A DNA stretch of 64,000 nucleotides from Smittia aterrima. Its lineage: Eukaryota; Arthropoda; Insecta; Diptera; Chironomidae. The notes below the pieces were generated by a model that was not told the origin of the DNA, did not search any database, and saw nothing but the letters and a program-made list of their open reading frames with translations. Shown here piece by piece: positions 23,422 through 35,900 of the stretch; position 1 is the first letter of the stretch, and each line of letters opens with the position of its first letter. The translations under genes were made by a program, and so were the position numbers. Location: NCBI GenBank assembly GCA_033063855.1, contig CP093830.1, positions 11,222,854 through 11,286,853 on the forward strand, written 5' to 3'.

Positions 23422-23608
23422 GTAAGATGAATTTCTAACTTCAAAACTTGTTTATTTACGATGATGATACCCCATCCTTGGTTTCGCAATTCTTCTTGTA
23501 TGAAAACCCATGATTTTAACCTTCTCTTGGCTATCTGATATACAATCAAATCATCATTAATTAAACTTAATATCGACACATTAATAATTAAGTTTCTTTC
23601 TTCCTCAG
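23422..23608 (+). other. 3' UTR intron of NOP58
   Basis: GTAAGA begins at 23422, four bases after the TAA stop (23415-23417). A pyrimidine-rich tract ending CTTCCTCAG closes the intron at 23608. The splice junction would sit directly behind the stop codon, close enough to escape nonsense-mediated decay. The intron holds the second C/D snoRNA copy. Confidence 0.65.
23455..23543 (+). ncRNA. candidate C/D box snoRNA, copy B, in the NOP58 3' UTR intron
   Basis: Box C ATGATGA is at 23461-23467, a C'-like ATGATT at 23510-23515 and box D CTGA at 23535-23538. Box D is exactly 70 nt from the intron end at 23608, as in copy A. The shared blocks (ATGATGATAC, TGGTTTCGCAAT, TCTCTTGGCT) mark it as a paralog of the intron 4 element. 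The block upstream of D would be the guide. The terminal stem is poor, so processing may depend on an external stem. Confidence 0.7.
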
Positions 23609-23715
23609 AATTACCACAACCAATTGAATCACATCTTCAGGACTACAAATAGAATGTCGGGAGACGACAACAATAAGAGTTTAAATGATAAGACAGTTTA
23701 TATTTTCTTCCTTGA

Positions 23716-23721
23716 AATAAA
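23716..23721 (+). promoter_or_regulatory. polyadenylation signal of NOP58
   Basis: AATAAA about 108 bp after the 3' UTR acceptor at 23608. Confidence 0.55.
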
Positions 23722-23759
23722 ATCGAAGCTTTTTAAAAATACAAAACATTTTCTTCTTC

Positions 23760-26700
23760 TCTTGATGTTGTAGTCGTCTACTTTAGTTGTGAGCTCAGGC
23801 CGACACGTTGTTTATTTACGACATGAGCAGTTAATGTCGGAACTGTTTCACTCTTCCAACGACGAACATGATTGTTCCTTAATGTTTTCTTTTATCTTAC
23901 CATTCTGCGAATTGAAAAAATAAATTCGCTGAAAAGTTTTTCTGTCTTGCTCAGGTAGCATTTATTGGGAGAGCTCCCAAAGAAATGTCTTCGTCGTCTT
24001 TTACTCGTCTTGAGATGCAACACTCGTCCGACACTCGCAAACGTTGCCGCTGTACAATTTATAATAAAAATTAATATTTAATTCAATTGTCTTTGGAGCT
24101 GATCGCACACGAATGAAAGAAGGAAAAACTGGCTCACCGAATGCAAAAGGCAAATCTTAAATTCAATTTTATTGTTTCTCTCGAGTCTGCTTTTTATTTT
24201 ATTGTTAGACTCTTATCATTTCTTTCTAAGCTCCACGTGAAAATTGTGTTCCTTAACAGTCTTTGTTTTATTGGCTTTAACAGCCATAACAATATTTCAC
24301 AAAAGAAAATGAAAATAATGGAGCTGAGAAGTTGAAGTTCGCTGATGGTAAAAGAATGCAAATCAACAAACTCAAAGCGTGTCGTGACAAAGCGTGACTT
24401 GAGGCTAGCAAGAAGATGAAAGGCAGGAATCTTTTATTTCGCTGAGCGAGTAAGAGACACTCGTGCTGATTGATGTTCATCATTAGGCCAATGAAAACAC
24501 CTGACAAAGGGATTGAGGACTCAATATCGAGAGAAAGGTGATCTAATGAATTCTCTTCATGTCCAACTCTTTCGTCTCGAAATAAAGAACTTTCATCTAT
24601 CCATCATACAACACCGTCCTCTACCTCTCCTCAAGCAATTTGCCACTGGTTATTGTTTCATATCTCCTCGTTCTGTAATTTGACGGAAAGCATTTCGCAA
24701 TAAAAATGAATAAAAGATTCTCTTGCACAACTCGCTCATTTTAGAATCCCCGTGATCGTCTCGCTTTCTTTTTTTTTCGTCGGTACAATTGTTTTAAGTG
24801 CACCAACTTGTTACAATTATTCCTTTATCGCATTAACATTCGCTTCCACCCGCTGTCGTAAAACATTTTCCTCCCTTCTCATTCGAGAAGAATAAAAAAC
24901 GAATTAAAATCCATTAGACTTCAAGTGGCGGAGATGATTTTGAATAAATTTAATGTGACATGTATAATATCACTTGACGAGTGAGAACGAGGAGCAGAGT
25001 GTTCAAGCCGCACACACAAACGAGTTCCAGTCGATTTGAAAATCATGTTGAACAATAGGCAAAAGAGTTTGCTACACTCGACCCTTGTGATTAGCAAACA
25101 AGCTCTGATGGTTTGTTTACCTTCACCCTTCAGTTGCAATCTGAAAGCGAATTCCCAATCATCAAATCGTGATTAGTCGACAAAACTTATTTTCCTTTAT
25201 CTGGACAAAGGAATTCGTAATGAGATTTCCGGATCGTGAAAGAGATTTCAGAAATCAAAGCTCAACTGATGTTTGTTCTTCTTACATAAGCCACGTTTGC
25301 ATTAGAAGATACAAAGTTATTGAGAACTTGAAGTCAATGCATCCCAAGTCAGATCTTTGAATCGGAAATTTTACAATCAAACCGCGATTTCAACTTTAAA
25401 CGAGCCCACTCGCTCGAGTTACCTGCAATTCTCTAAAGAAAAATCAACTTGCGATTAAATTTCCTCACTCGCCCTCTTCACAATCTTCTTTCTCCTTCAC
25501 AAGCAGTGAAGATTTGCTGAGAGAAAAATGAAAACATAAATTTGTTGAATGAAAAAATTGTAAAATTAAATTTCATTTCTACAATAAAAAAAATAATTTC
25601 TACTTCTTTCCCTTTGATTATTTTTTTCCTCGTTCGTGTAAAAAAAACTGAAACTTCCTTCACCCTCCATTGTCTCAGCGAATGGAAAACGTTAAAGGAA
25701 ATCTCGCGTTTGATTAAATTATAATCATCAGATTTATGAACTTTGATTGGCAATAAATTTCCACCACAGCAATTCGCAATAAAAAGAATTTGCAAAGCGT
25801 GAGCGACGAAGTGTTGATTGCATCGTAATTTAAACTTATTGCTTAAAGTCTCCTCTCCGAAGATCTTCAAGCTCGATTCAAATTGATGAATATCAAGGAG
25901 CCAGTCATCCAACCGAAGCAGCAGTTGGCATCTTTTATTGAATATTGATAAAGTCGTCCTTACGATACTTTTATGTCACATAATATTTCCATAAGAGAAA
26001 GCGGAAAATTTATGATCTCATGCCGATAACGTGTCTCGGATGGATTTTTGATTTAAAGGCCCGTCATGAACTGACTTCATAATTCCATTCGTTGTCGTAA
26101 ATGTGATTTATTTGAGAGAAAGAAGCTTCTGCTTAAACCCAACCGACGATCCCTTAAATCCAGGTCAGACCTTCTTCGAAAGAACTTGATGATAATCACA
26201 TTTAGATATGACGCAAAGTGCAATGTGAGTTCATCTAACCGTGACGAGAGATGAAGAGAGACAACATAAAATGCACATCAAATCTAACAAATTTTTATTT
26301 ACTGTTTGTCGAGTATCAGATCGGAGGGGTTGAGAGTTTAAATCGTCGTATGAACATCATCAAAAACAAATTCACTCCCTTTCATATCACTCCCGAATCA
26401 AAGTACAATGAAGAAAATATGCTTTGATTTTTGAATAATGTTCCATCAGATGGGATTTGCCGAGGATGATACTATTGAGCGAGAGATGCGAGAAGAAGAA
26501 AAACAATCTCAAAGTATAAACATCATCGGATAATTCCTTGTTGCCTTTTCAACAACAAACGAACGAAGAGGCAAAGTGGAAAGGGAAAGCTCGATTCGTG
26601 GTGACAGATGCGCTTGCGATTTGCTCGATAAAGATTTACTCGACAAGAGAGAGCGAATCATCAGGCAATCGAGGAGCGCAAATCTATCTCCATTAAAATG

Positions 26701-29700
26701 GTTTTTAACCCTCTTTAGCAGAAAAAAAAACTGTGCAAAGGTTGACCAGATGAATCAAAGAAAATATTGAAGTTGAATGAATATTTCTGAGTTATGAACA
26801 CTCAGAGAGTTAGTCAGCCTCGCTTTTAAGACATCCAGAGGATCAACAACCCACTTCGACTTTAATCTACTTTTTTTTATCCCTCTCCGTCTATCATCCC
26901 TTTGCTGCTCATTTGACTAGTTGTTGATGTTAGCTGCTAATATGATTCCTAATGAAATTCATACGGCGAGGCGAGGGATTTATGAAAATTAAAGGAAAGC
27001 AGAGATTCGATATTTATTAGCCAGGGCGAAGGGAGCGGAGAGAGATCAAGTTTAATGGGATTTTGATTTGCTATTGATAACCTGCTCGTCCTCCCTCTTC
27101 AACAAGCTGCTCGAGTGTTTTACAAACTTTCCACCGATTACGATCAAATTGATCGAAGATAATATGACGTAATCATTTTTGATTTGATTTTTCATTCTTC
27201 ACGAGAATGCCTTTCAATAACACCTGATACGATTTCTCTGCGTGACTTTCGGTTTTGTTTTTCATGTCGACGGCGATTGTCGGAGGACGAGCGAGGACTT
27301 TGATTAGACATAAACCAAATGTCCAAGCTACAAAGCAATTCGACAGTAAATGTGATTTAATGGTTCGAGTGTCCACATCGCTTGCGTGCCAATATCGCTT
27401 CTCCCCGAAAAAAAAATGCGTGTTTAGTTACCAATTATTGCCTTTCCTTTCGACGTTCTCGATTCTTTCCGCTGCCACTGAATGAAAGGATGAAATGTCG
27501 GGCAAACCACATATGCGAGTAATTTGCTCGTAATGAACGGGAATGGAAAGAGTTCTTTTGTAATTAGCCGTGCAATCGACGCTGAGCAGTTTAAGTTGAA
27601 CCCTTTTGTCGAAAGAATTCGTAACATTTGTTTTGGAAAATTGAAAATTCTCGCTTAACGAATTTTGATAATTTGCAGAAAATTAGTTGCGTCACTCAAT
27701 TCAGATCCGCGACTTTCATTGCATCGTCTGTCAAACGTCTAAATTAATTTAATTTGATAGTTTCAAGCAAAATAAAAAAGTTTCATTCAAACTCAATTTG
27801 AATTCCCCTCGAACACGACTTTTGCTAATCGCGACGAATAAAGAGATGAAGCGAACATGTCGGAGGATGAAAAATAAAAAACTTGAAACAGAAATGTCAA
27901 GTGATCTGACACTTTTATTCAATTAGCTCACGAGTATCGCTATAATTGCTCTGCGATATGCATCGGTCGGCGGTGTGAGGTGAAGGGAGTTTGTAAGTTT
28001 TAGGGAAAAACGAATGTCATGTGTCTTTAAACTGGAACGTTTTACCATGAAGCGCGGTGATGCTGTCTCGTGTCTACAGAGAGAAAGTTTGCATTGACTA
28101 CTTCACCTTCTCGTGTCAAGGGGAAACATGGAAAGAGCGGAAGCGGAAAAAAGTCAATCGCTATTCGATCATGGAGACAAATGAATTTTAGATGGAAGCG
28201 GTAATTAATAGTTTTGAAATCTGAATGAAATCGTCATCGCTCCGATATCAGAGCTCGTCTCATTTTTAGGTCATCAGATTGAGTAAGGAATCAAGTTGAC
28301 AATTAAAGACAACAGAAACTAATTAACGAGTCAGATGATGATACGAATTCATCCTTCCACCCCCGGCTCCTTTATCTCTCAAATTGGTGTTATCTCGTTT
28401 TCGAGTTTGTGCTTCGTTATCTCCACACCCGACGACGATGGGGGGAGAATCTTCTGTGTGCAAAGCACAAATGAAATGACAAAAGCTGTCGATGTGTTGG
28501 TCGGAATCTTAATTATTTATGCTCTAAACCAATCTCAATGAATTTTCATCAAAGACGACGAAACTATTTCCAGCGAGACTTCCAAAATTCGTTCTCGGTC
28601 ATGCGCAGCTCGTGAGACTTCCACTTCCGAAGTTTGATTGTGTACGTTGCTACTGTTCATTGCTTAGAGATCACGCCCCCATTTTCCATTTTCTAGTTTT
28701 TCTCTAACGATATGGAAAAATTCGTGGTTACGTCCTTCCTTTTCAAGTTTGTGTGTTGCTGCGCTTCTATATTTATAGATTTTCCTTTTATTCTCCACTT
28801 CTTTTTCAGTGGAGATAATCAAACTTTTGGAATTGCTTTTTTGTTATTGTTCTTTAATTCTGTTTGATGCAGGGTTGTCGAATGAAAAGAACTTTTCTCT
28901 GTAAAGATCCTCAAATTGTTTCGAAATAATTTCATTCTCATCAAGTTGAAGGAAAGATTTTGTCAGCCCTGACTCTCCTCGAGTCGGATTCTTTTGTGCT
29001 TTTACACCACGATAGAAGAATAGAAAGCACGACTAAATATTTGCTTTTGATAGTCGGCAGTCAGAAGCAATAAAAATTTGAGCTGGTGCGCATTTTCCGT
29101 ACGAGCAAAGACGGCAGATACACAGTCGAATAGTCCGGACTCACATGCTTGACAAAGAGGAAAAATTCTCTCGTCATCGTCGTCGTCCTCGGGCTGCGCA
29201 CTTGTATTTGTGTGCACCATAAAGGAATTGGGAGATTTTCTGTGTTGTGTGCGAGCATGTATCGTGTTGTGCTTCTGAAAGTGGGTGATAAAGCATAAAA
29301 CATTCAGTTTAGTTTTAACAATTGTTTGAACGCAAACGGTCATGATAACGGATCGCGCGAATAAAAGGAAAAGGATTGCAGAGTGAAAACTTGAAAAATA
29401 TTTACTTGAAATTAACGAAAAGTGTTTTTTAAAATAAATAGAATTAAATTGAAAGGATAATCGAGAAATCATTTAGAAAGCTTCTTCCCTCAAATGTAAG
29501 AGTCGACGAAAAATGTTTTGAAATGTTTCTGCTGAAGAAAAACTCGGAAAACTATCAAAAAAAATCACAAATATCTCGCGGAAAATTCGCCCACAAATTC
29601 ATCGTCGCGAGTCCGGAAATCAACGCTATTTTCCAATCGCAAAAAATGTGTACACCAACATCATTTAAAATTCATAACATAAACAGATGATGTGTGATGT

Positions 29701-30881
29701 GTCTCATTATTTATGAAAATTTTTCCACTCAAAATGAAGTGTGATCGCATTACGATTCAGTTAATTTTTAAAGACCTGGCAAGATTAATAGGTCAATTAG
29801 CGTTTGTTGTCGTCGAGTTTGTTTTGAGCGGAAAATCATTTGATTTGAAATCGATTGGAAAATGAATTTTCTGTGATTGCCAAAATTAAGATCAAGGATA
29901 AGTCGAAAAATCGATTCATCATTCGTGAGACAAACTCTTCCTGACTTTTCCAAGAGAAATCAGCTTCAAACTTCGAATTAAGCTTTGTCATTTGATAAAC
30001 GAACGCTCATCGACAATTACCAACGCCATTTCATTAAACTGTTCATTATGAAAGCTGCAAAAATCAGTTCAACAACAATGTTTCGCTTCGAAAAGCTTCA
30101 CTCACTCTCATTTTCTGTCCTGGCCTGTGCAGCAATCGAATTGGCATTCGATAGTTTTTGTCGTATCTCAAATCTGTGGTTAAACAATTTTTCGATTATT
30201 AAATTCTCCGTTTCGACGAGAAATTCCTTTTTATTGTCGCTGTCGAGTCGTTAAAGCGAGGCCGAGCGTTCGTGAAAGCGCAAACGATGGTGGAGCATCC
30301 GCAAACTGCTTTTTATATGTGAAATCAATTTTGTTTAACACACAATTTAGCAGCGGCACAAATTATTCGGGTCAAATCGATAAAGATTCAATTTATGATG
30401 CCGTTTATTGATATGCACATTTGAGTGGGAAGTTTTCCGAGTTTTTCTCGGCCGAGCTTCATAATCAAATCAAATCTCGACCGTCGGGAAAAGAGCGGCA
30501 ACCCGAAAACAAAATATCTTATCACACGCTGTTTTGTTCTTTTAGCCTTCTTCTCCTGGAAAAACAATTGAACTGAGTGAGAGACAATTTCCGAAGCAAA
30601 TTGAATTTCGTTTTCTGTGACTTGGCCTTGTGAATGTTTAGAGACTTAAAGAAATGAAATTGAGATGATGCTGAAGTGAAAATGGAATTTTGATAATAAT
30701 TTATGAGAAAGTGACACCGAAAGTGAAGAAAGTTCTGTTCCACGCCCGTCCAGCACGAGACAAATCCATTTTTTTCCCCTTCGAAGTGTAAAAGAAAGTC
30801 GGCAAAATTTATTCGCCAACTCCATTTGAAAGCGCGACGAAAGCGCTAAAGCTCGAGGAAGATTTCTCCTCTGGCGGCTGC
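23760..30881. other. 7.1 kb gene-free region upstream of acj6
   Basis: No open frame here has a recognisable domain or supporting splice structure. The longest (29002-29472, minus strand) looks fortuitous. The region is AT-rich without obvious transposon ends or long repeats. It probably carries the promoter, 5' UTR and neuronal enhancers of acj6. The transcription start is not identifiable with confidence. Confidence 0.5.
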
Positions 30882-32872
30882 ATGAGCGCCATGTCGATGT
30901 ATCCATCAGATAAAATGAAAATGACAGCTCCGGGATGCTTCACGGGCCGTTACAGTCCAACTTCCTATCGTGGGCCCGACCAAATGCGACGATGCATGAC
31001 GAATCCGTCGGTAAGTTCAATCTATCTTACTCACTTTATCTCTGTCGTTGTCGCGCACGGTTTTCTTTTCTGCATAAATTTGAGTAGATTTTGATGCTTT
31101 GAAGTAGATTTTCATTTCTAAGTGAAAGCATTTCATTAGCATTTTTATCAAAACAAGAAAAACAGGCGGGAAAAATAAAAAACACCTTGAGTCGAGAAAG
31201 TTCTGAAGAAAGAAAATTTGAATGTTGATGCTGTTGATTAATAATTCATCGAGCCGAAGACTCTTGAGCGCCTTTTTCGCCAAAGCAACTTTTCTCTCTC
31301 TCTCTCTTTTCGTCAGAGAAATTTATTCATGCTCGAGGTATCGATTTTCCTCGCGTCTTATCATTTTTAAAGCTCCAGTGGGAGATTACAGACTTTAATG
31401 TTAGAACAAGGTTCTTCTCAAAAGTCGCATCAGGTGCACGAGCAGCACCTTAAAGTCTCGTGCTTCCCTATCATCTTGGTTAGTAGTTTACTGCATTAGA
31501 AGAAAACATTTTAAAATGCATTAAGACAATCTTCATCACGAGGATGAGAAAGTTAAATTGTTATTTTCAATTTCAACACAATAAACATAATTTCCCTGAG
31601 ATATCTTTCTCATTAAGATTTCGCTTTCCTCCTTAATTCTCAGCAATTCACAATTCATTCGGATTTATTGCGTTAATTTCATTTCTCCTACTTATCCACT
31701 TACAGTTTTCTTGTTTGTTTCTTGTTGTTTTCCTTTTTCTAAGAAAGAAACTTTTCCTCCCTTCGTTGTTACAATTAATGAAGTTTCTTTACTCATAAAT
31801 CTCTCGATCATCGCTGGAATGTTCTTTGCCTTCTCTAAACGCTTTTGAAATTCGAATCGTTTGACAAGAAAGTTTTATAACAAAATTCCTTTTTATGCGC
31901 TAGACATAGAAACATAAAAATTTTCCGACATTTTCCTTCCTCCCGAGAGTGATTCAGGGCAAAACTTTTTACGTGGCTTGAATTTATGTTTCAGCCTTTC
32001 GATTCCATCGAGGTTTTTGTGTAAAGCTTTAAAGGTTTGAACGAGAAAACTGGACGTTTCGTCATTGAAAAAAAAAAACTCTTTTCCTAAAATATTAATG
32101 AAATCCTTTTTTCATTCAGCACGTGTAAAGTTTTGTAATATCGCCGGTGTAATGTGAATCTTTTCACATGTTTTTTCATTTTCATGGGGAAAAGTGTTTC
32201 ATTTAACCAGCAACTTATAAATTAAGCATATGCTGCGACTTGAAACTTTCCCACGTAATTGAAATCTTTCTGGCACAAGTTTCAATTAGATTTTCGACGA
32301 TTTGTAAGTGGAAGTTGAATTTAAATTATTTAATGTCAACACTTATCTAAGCTTTAAACTTCAAGTGGATTTGGATTTTGAATTGAACTCGATCGAGGAG
32401 AGGAAAGGAAAGGAAACGATTAATTTTTCAAGTGACAAACAAAATATTAAGAAAGTTGAAAGGTGTTATCCGATTATTTCATTATTTAACTCAATTCCTT
32501 ATCAAATTTTAATTGTGAATCAAATTTCTTATTTAACGAAATGAAAATGATTTTCCAAAAGAATTTTCTCTTTGCCTGGAAACTCATTGCTCGAGTTTAT
32601 ATCAAACTAAGTCTTCCCACTTTCATCATTTCCATTCAGATTTCCATCAAAACGTCTGGCGTTGTATATATGAGCATTTCCATCATTTACTTTGAGGGGT
32701 CGGGAAATTGTGTATGTTGTTTTCATTTTTCTTTCTCCTTCGAAAGGAAATGAAAAATCGTTGTGTTTGTATGAATGGGAAAAATGGCGACAAATCGGAT
32801 CGATACGGAGAACACATTAAATGATTGGTTACTTGGAAAATTGTCTTACTTCGAGTTGAGTTTACTTTTGCA

Positions 32873-32908
<36 letters not shown>

Positions 32909-35900
32909 AAGTCAGATGATTTCTAATGAATGTAATATTGATCGACATTTATAAATAATTAAATTTCAAAGCCACGTGACAGGTTGAAGAGAAGTTTCTT
33001 AAAATTTCGAGAAACATTAAAGAAACTTTTCTTTCCTTCGTCCGAAGGTGAACAAATGACAAAGTTTTGTAGATTGAATTTTCCAAACATTTTGACTCCT
33101 CGGAAAATCTTTCAAGTTCCATCAACTAGCGGAAAATGTTCTCTTTGATAAAGTTTTCTGTCTTGTTTAAAGAGTAAATAAAGTTAATGGAACTCTCAAA
33201 ATGATTTTTCTTTCTTTGAAGTGCACGCTGAACTGAAATCAAAAAGAACTCGAAAGAAAAAAGCCTTTTCAACAGTTTGTTAATTATCAACTCGAAAGTT
33301 TACTTTTGATGATGCTCGACGATACGTTTAATCGTGACAAATTGCATCGTTACGGACTCTTTCGTTGACGATCGCGCTGTATGCGATTCAATTATGAAAG
33401 AACAAATATTTGAAGAGAACATTGTGAAAATTTACATTCGTTGTTAATGACATGACAAAAACGCTTTCTCGTTGACTCTTCCTTCCTTTTATAAATATTA
33501 TCCTTAGCTTCTAGCTCGCTTAGCGTAGTGTTTGATGATAGTTAAATAGCATGCGGAAAATTTAGTAAATAAACCGACAATAATTGTCTGCTTTACAGAA
33601 TTTTTTTTATCGATAGCTGCTTAAATAATTGATGAACAACCGTTTACTCCAATTTCTACGCTTTCTTTACTGTTTCAGAGTCGATTGTTAGAAGATGCCT
33701 CAATAATGTGTAATTCCTGGTCCCCTAGAACAAACGTAAGTTGTCCATCCTTTCTTTTCTCGATTATTTATTGATGGAGCGAAGTCGATCGCAAAGGAAA
33801 ATATTTCCATACACGACAAAGTTTAAGGAAATGCGAAACAAGTTTTAAACCACAAGACAAGCTTAATGTTGGTAATTTCCCGTCGAGCATAACTCAAAAC
33901 GGACGGAAGACAGGAAATGTTTGATTAGCTTGCCATTTTTATTAAATAACATGCTTTACCTGTTATGCAAGTGGCCGAGGGAGGAAGCAGTGCATGTGTG
34001 CGCCACTTAATTATAATTATACACTTTGCGATCCGCGGTGAAGAGAGTTTCACCCTCTCACGTTCGCCCTCACGCGCATTCACCGCAAATGACATTTTTC
34101 CCTTTTCGTCGATGAAAAACATAAATTTCGGTGAAAGTTTGTTTTGCTCGAGTTTTTGTTTTCGTTCGACAGAATTTTGTGTATTCTCATGCACCTGTTA
34201 CAGTTTTTTTTTCGGTTGGTTCGCTTGGGAAAATGTTTCCAACTTATAAACCGAGCCGTTCTTTCACGAGATCGAACGTCATAATTAAAGTCAATCAATC
34301 AATCATTCAAGCCTATTGAGATTCTAAAAGGAAAATCATTTCACGACGATTGAAACTTTCAACTTCCGCGCACGTGTTTCCTCTAATTCCAGGAAGAGCT
34401 TTAGGAAATAGGTCGAAATGCAATTAATAAATATTTAACTAAACGACTCGTTCCACTATTTTTAGAGAACCTTCATAAAATATTAAAACTAAAACAACAT
34501 CATCGTCGAGACATACAAAAAAAATTTCCTCTTCAACTTTGGAAAAGCGATTCCTGTATCAGACGGCTGAAGAAAATTTTTGATATAAAAGTTTAATGAG
34601 CTCGTCGGTTTATTGATTTCATCATTAAATGATTTTCATCATAACTTCCTAAAATCTGGAAAAACTTCTGCGCGTAACAATGAAGCTTGATCATGTGTGT
34701 GTTTGTGTGTTCGAGGAGCAAAGCTCTTGTAATTCTTTATTTATGTGTCGGGTTGTTCCTAAATGACGTTAATCACGGTCAAAGCCTCAATGACAAGATC
34801 AATCCGAGCTGATTATCGGACGAAGTTTTAATGTCAATAAATCAAGGCTGACGACGTCACTTAGGGACGAGCCCTTATTTATATTTTTTAAACCCAGACA
34901 GCTTCATAAATATTTCACGTATACATTTTTTCACTCGTAAAACAACAAGAAGAAAAACAAGAATCATCTAATGATGAATATGTATACACGTTCTCGAGAC
35001 ATGGAGGAGCTCCCCGTGCGCTCACTCGCATACACACACAAAAGTAGCTCTCGCTGGAATTCATTATTTTTTTTGAATCGCAAAAAAGTCGCAAGCACAC
35101 ACTTTTTTGATCCCCCATGAGAGATGTGCTTCGATCCAAGTTCAAAACGCACTTGGAGAAAGCGCCTAGACCATAAATAATTGAATTCGAGCACCGCTAC
35201 GTGTAACGGAAAAGACAGTCGTGAGTTGCCGGCAACCTGACAGACGAGACGGCTTATTGATAGTTTTTTTTACATCAATTAAAGCTTTCGTAGGTTGAGT
35301 CTCGTCTTTAAAGCGATGGAGCACGTCTCGAAGACTCACGAGGATTCTTATCGTGCAACGTTGTTGCCCCTGTTCAAGATGATAAATCGATGTCTCTCCT
35401 CACGAGGAAGCATAAATTCTCATTTTCTCTTCCAAAAAAAGAAGTCAGAGCAGATTTCATCGTCGACGAAGGAAAAAGCTTTAAATTTTTAATTCTTCAC
35501 CTGAATCTTTTTGCAGGGCGATATTTTCTCCGGCCTAAACGATGGTTTGTTGAGCAGAGCCGAAGCCCTAGCAGCAGTCGACATGCAGAAGCATCAGAAC
35601 AGTCACGCGGCTCACCAGCAAATGACACAGCAACTTAAGGTGAATAAACTTGAAAGCGATTCTTTTTGAATGTTGGAAATTAATGTTTCGTTTCTCCATT
35701 TGAAGCACGACGTGATGTCATACCATCATGGAATGGGCGGACCACCTCAAAGACCCCTTCAGGTGAGAAATTTTCTATTTGATAATCGTTGACAGGCGCA
35801 CAAATGTCTTATCTCTCATGATCAGAACAACGCTCTTGTCAATCTAAGCGAAGACTTTTTTACAGACAATTGAACCCTTGCGATTGTTTCAATAAATTTG

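Larger units (their letters stand above)
31011..33678 (+). other. acj6 intron 1
   Basis: 2.7 kb, GTAAGT to TTTCAG. It contains TC repeats at 31293-31307 and 32877-32903. No coding exon is recognised, although fly acj6 has additional residues at this exon junction that I did not find here. Confidence 0.6.

Noticed and set aside
23808..23900. Possible third, decayed copy of the C/D snoRNA
   Set aside because: Shares TTGTTTATTTACGA with the flank of copy B at 23448-23461 and has an ATGATT, but it lacks a proper box C and a CTGA box D.
29002..29472. 156-codon minus-strand open frame upstream of acj6
   Set aside because: No recognisable family; its composition matches the AT-rich surroundings, and the length is possible by chance in 7 kb.
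31312..31340. Possible micro-exon after the TC tract in acj6 intron 1
   Set aside because: Has CAG and GTATCG flanks but translates to residues unlike any acj6 segment I know.
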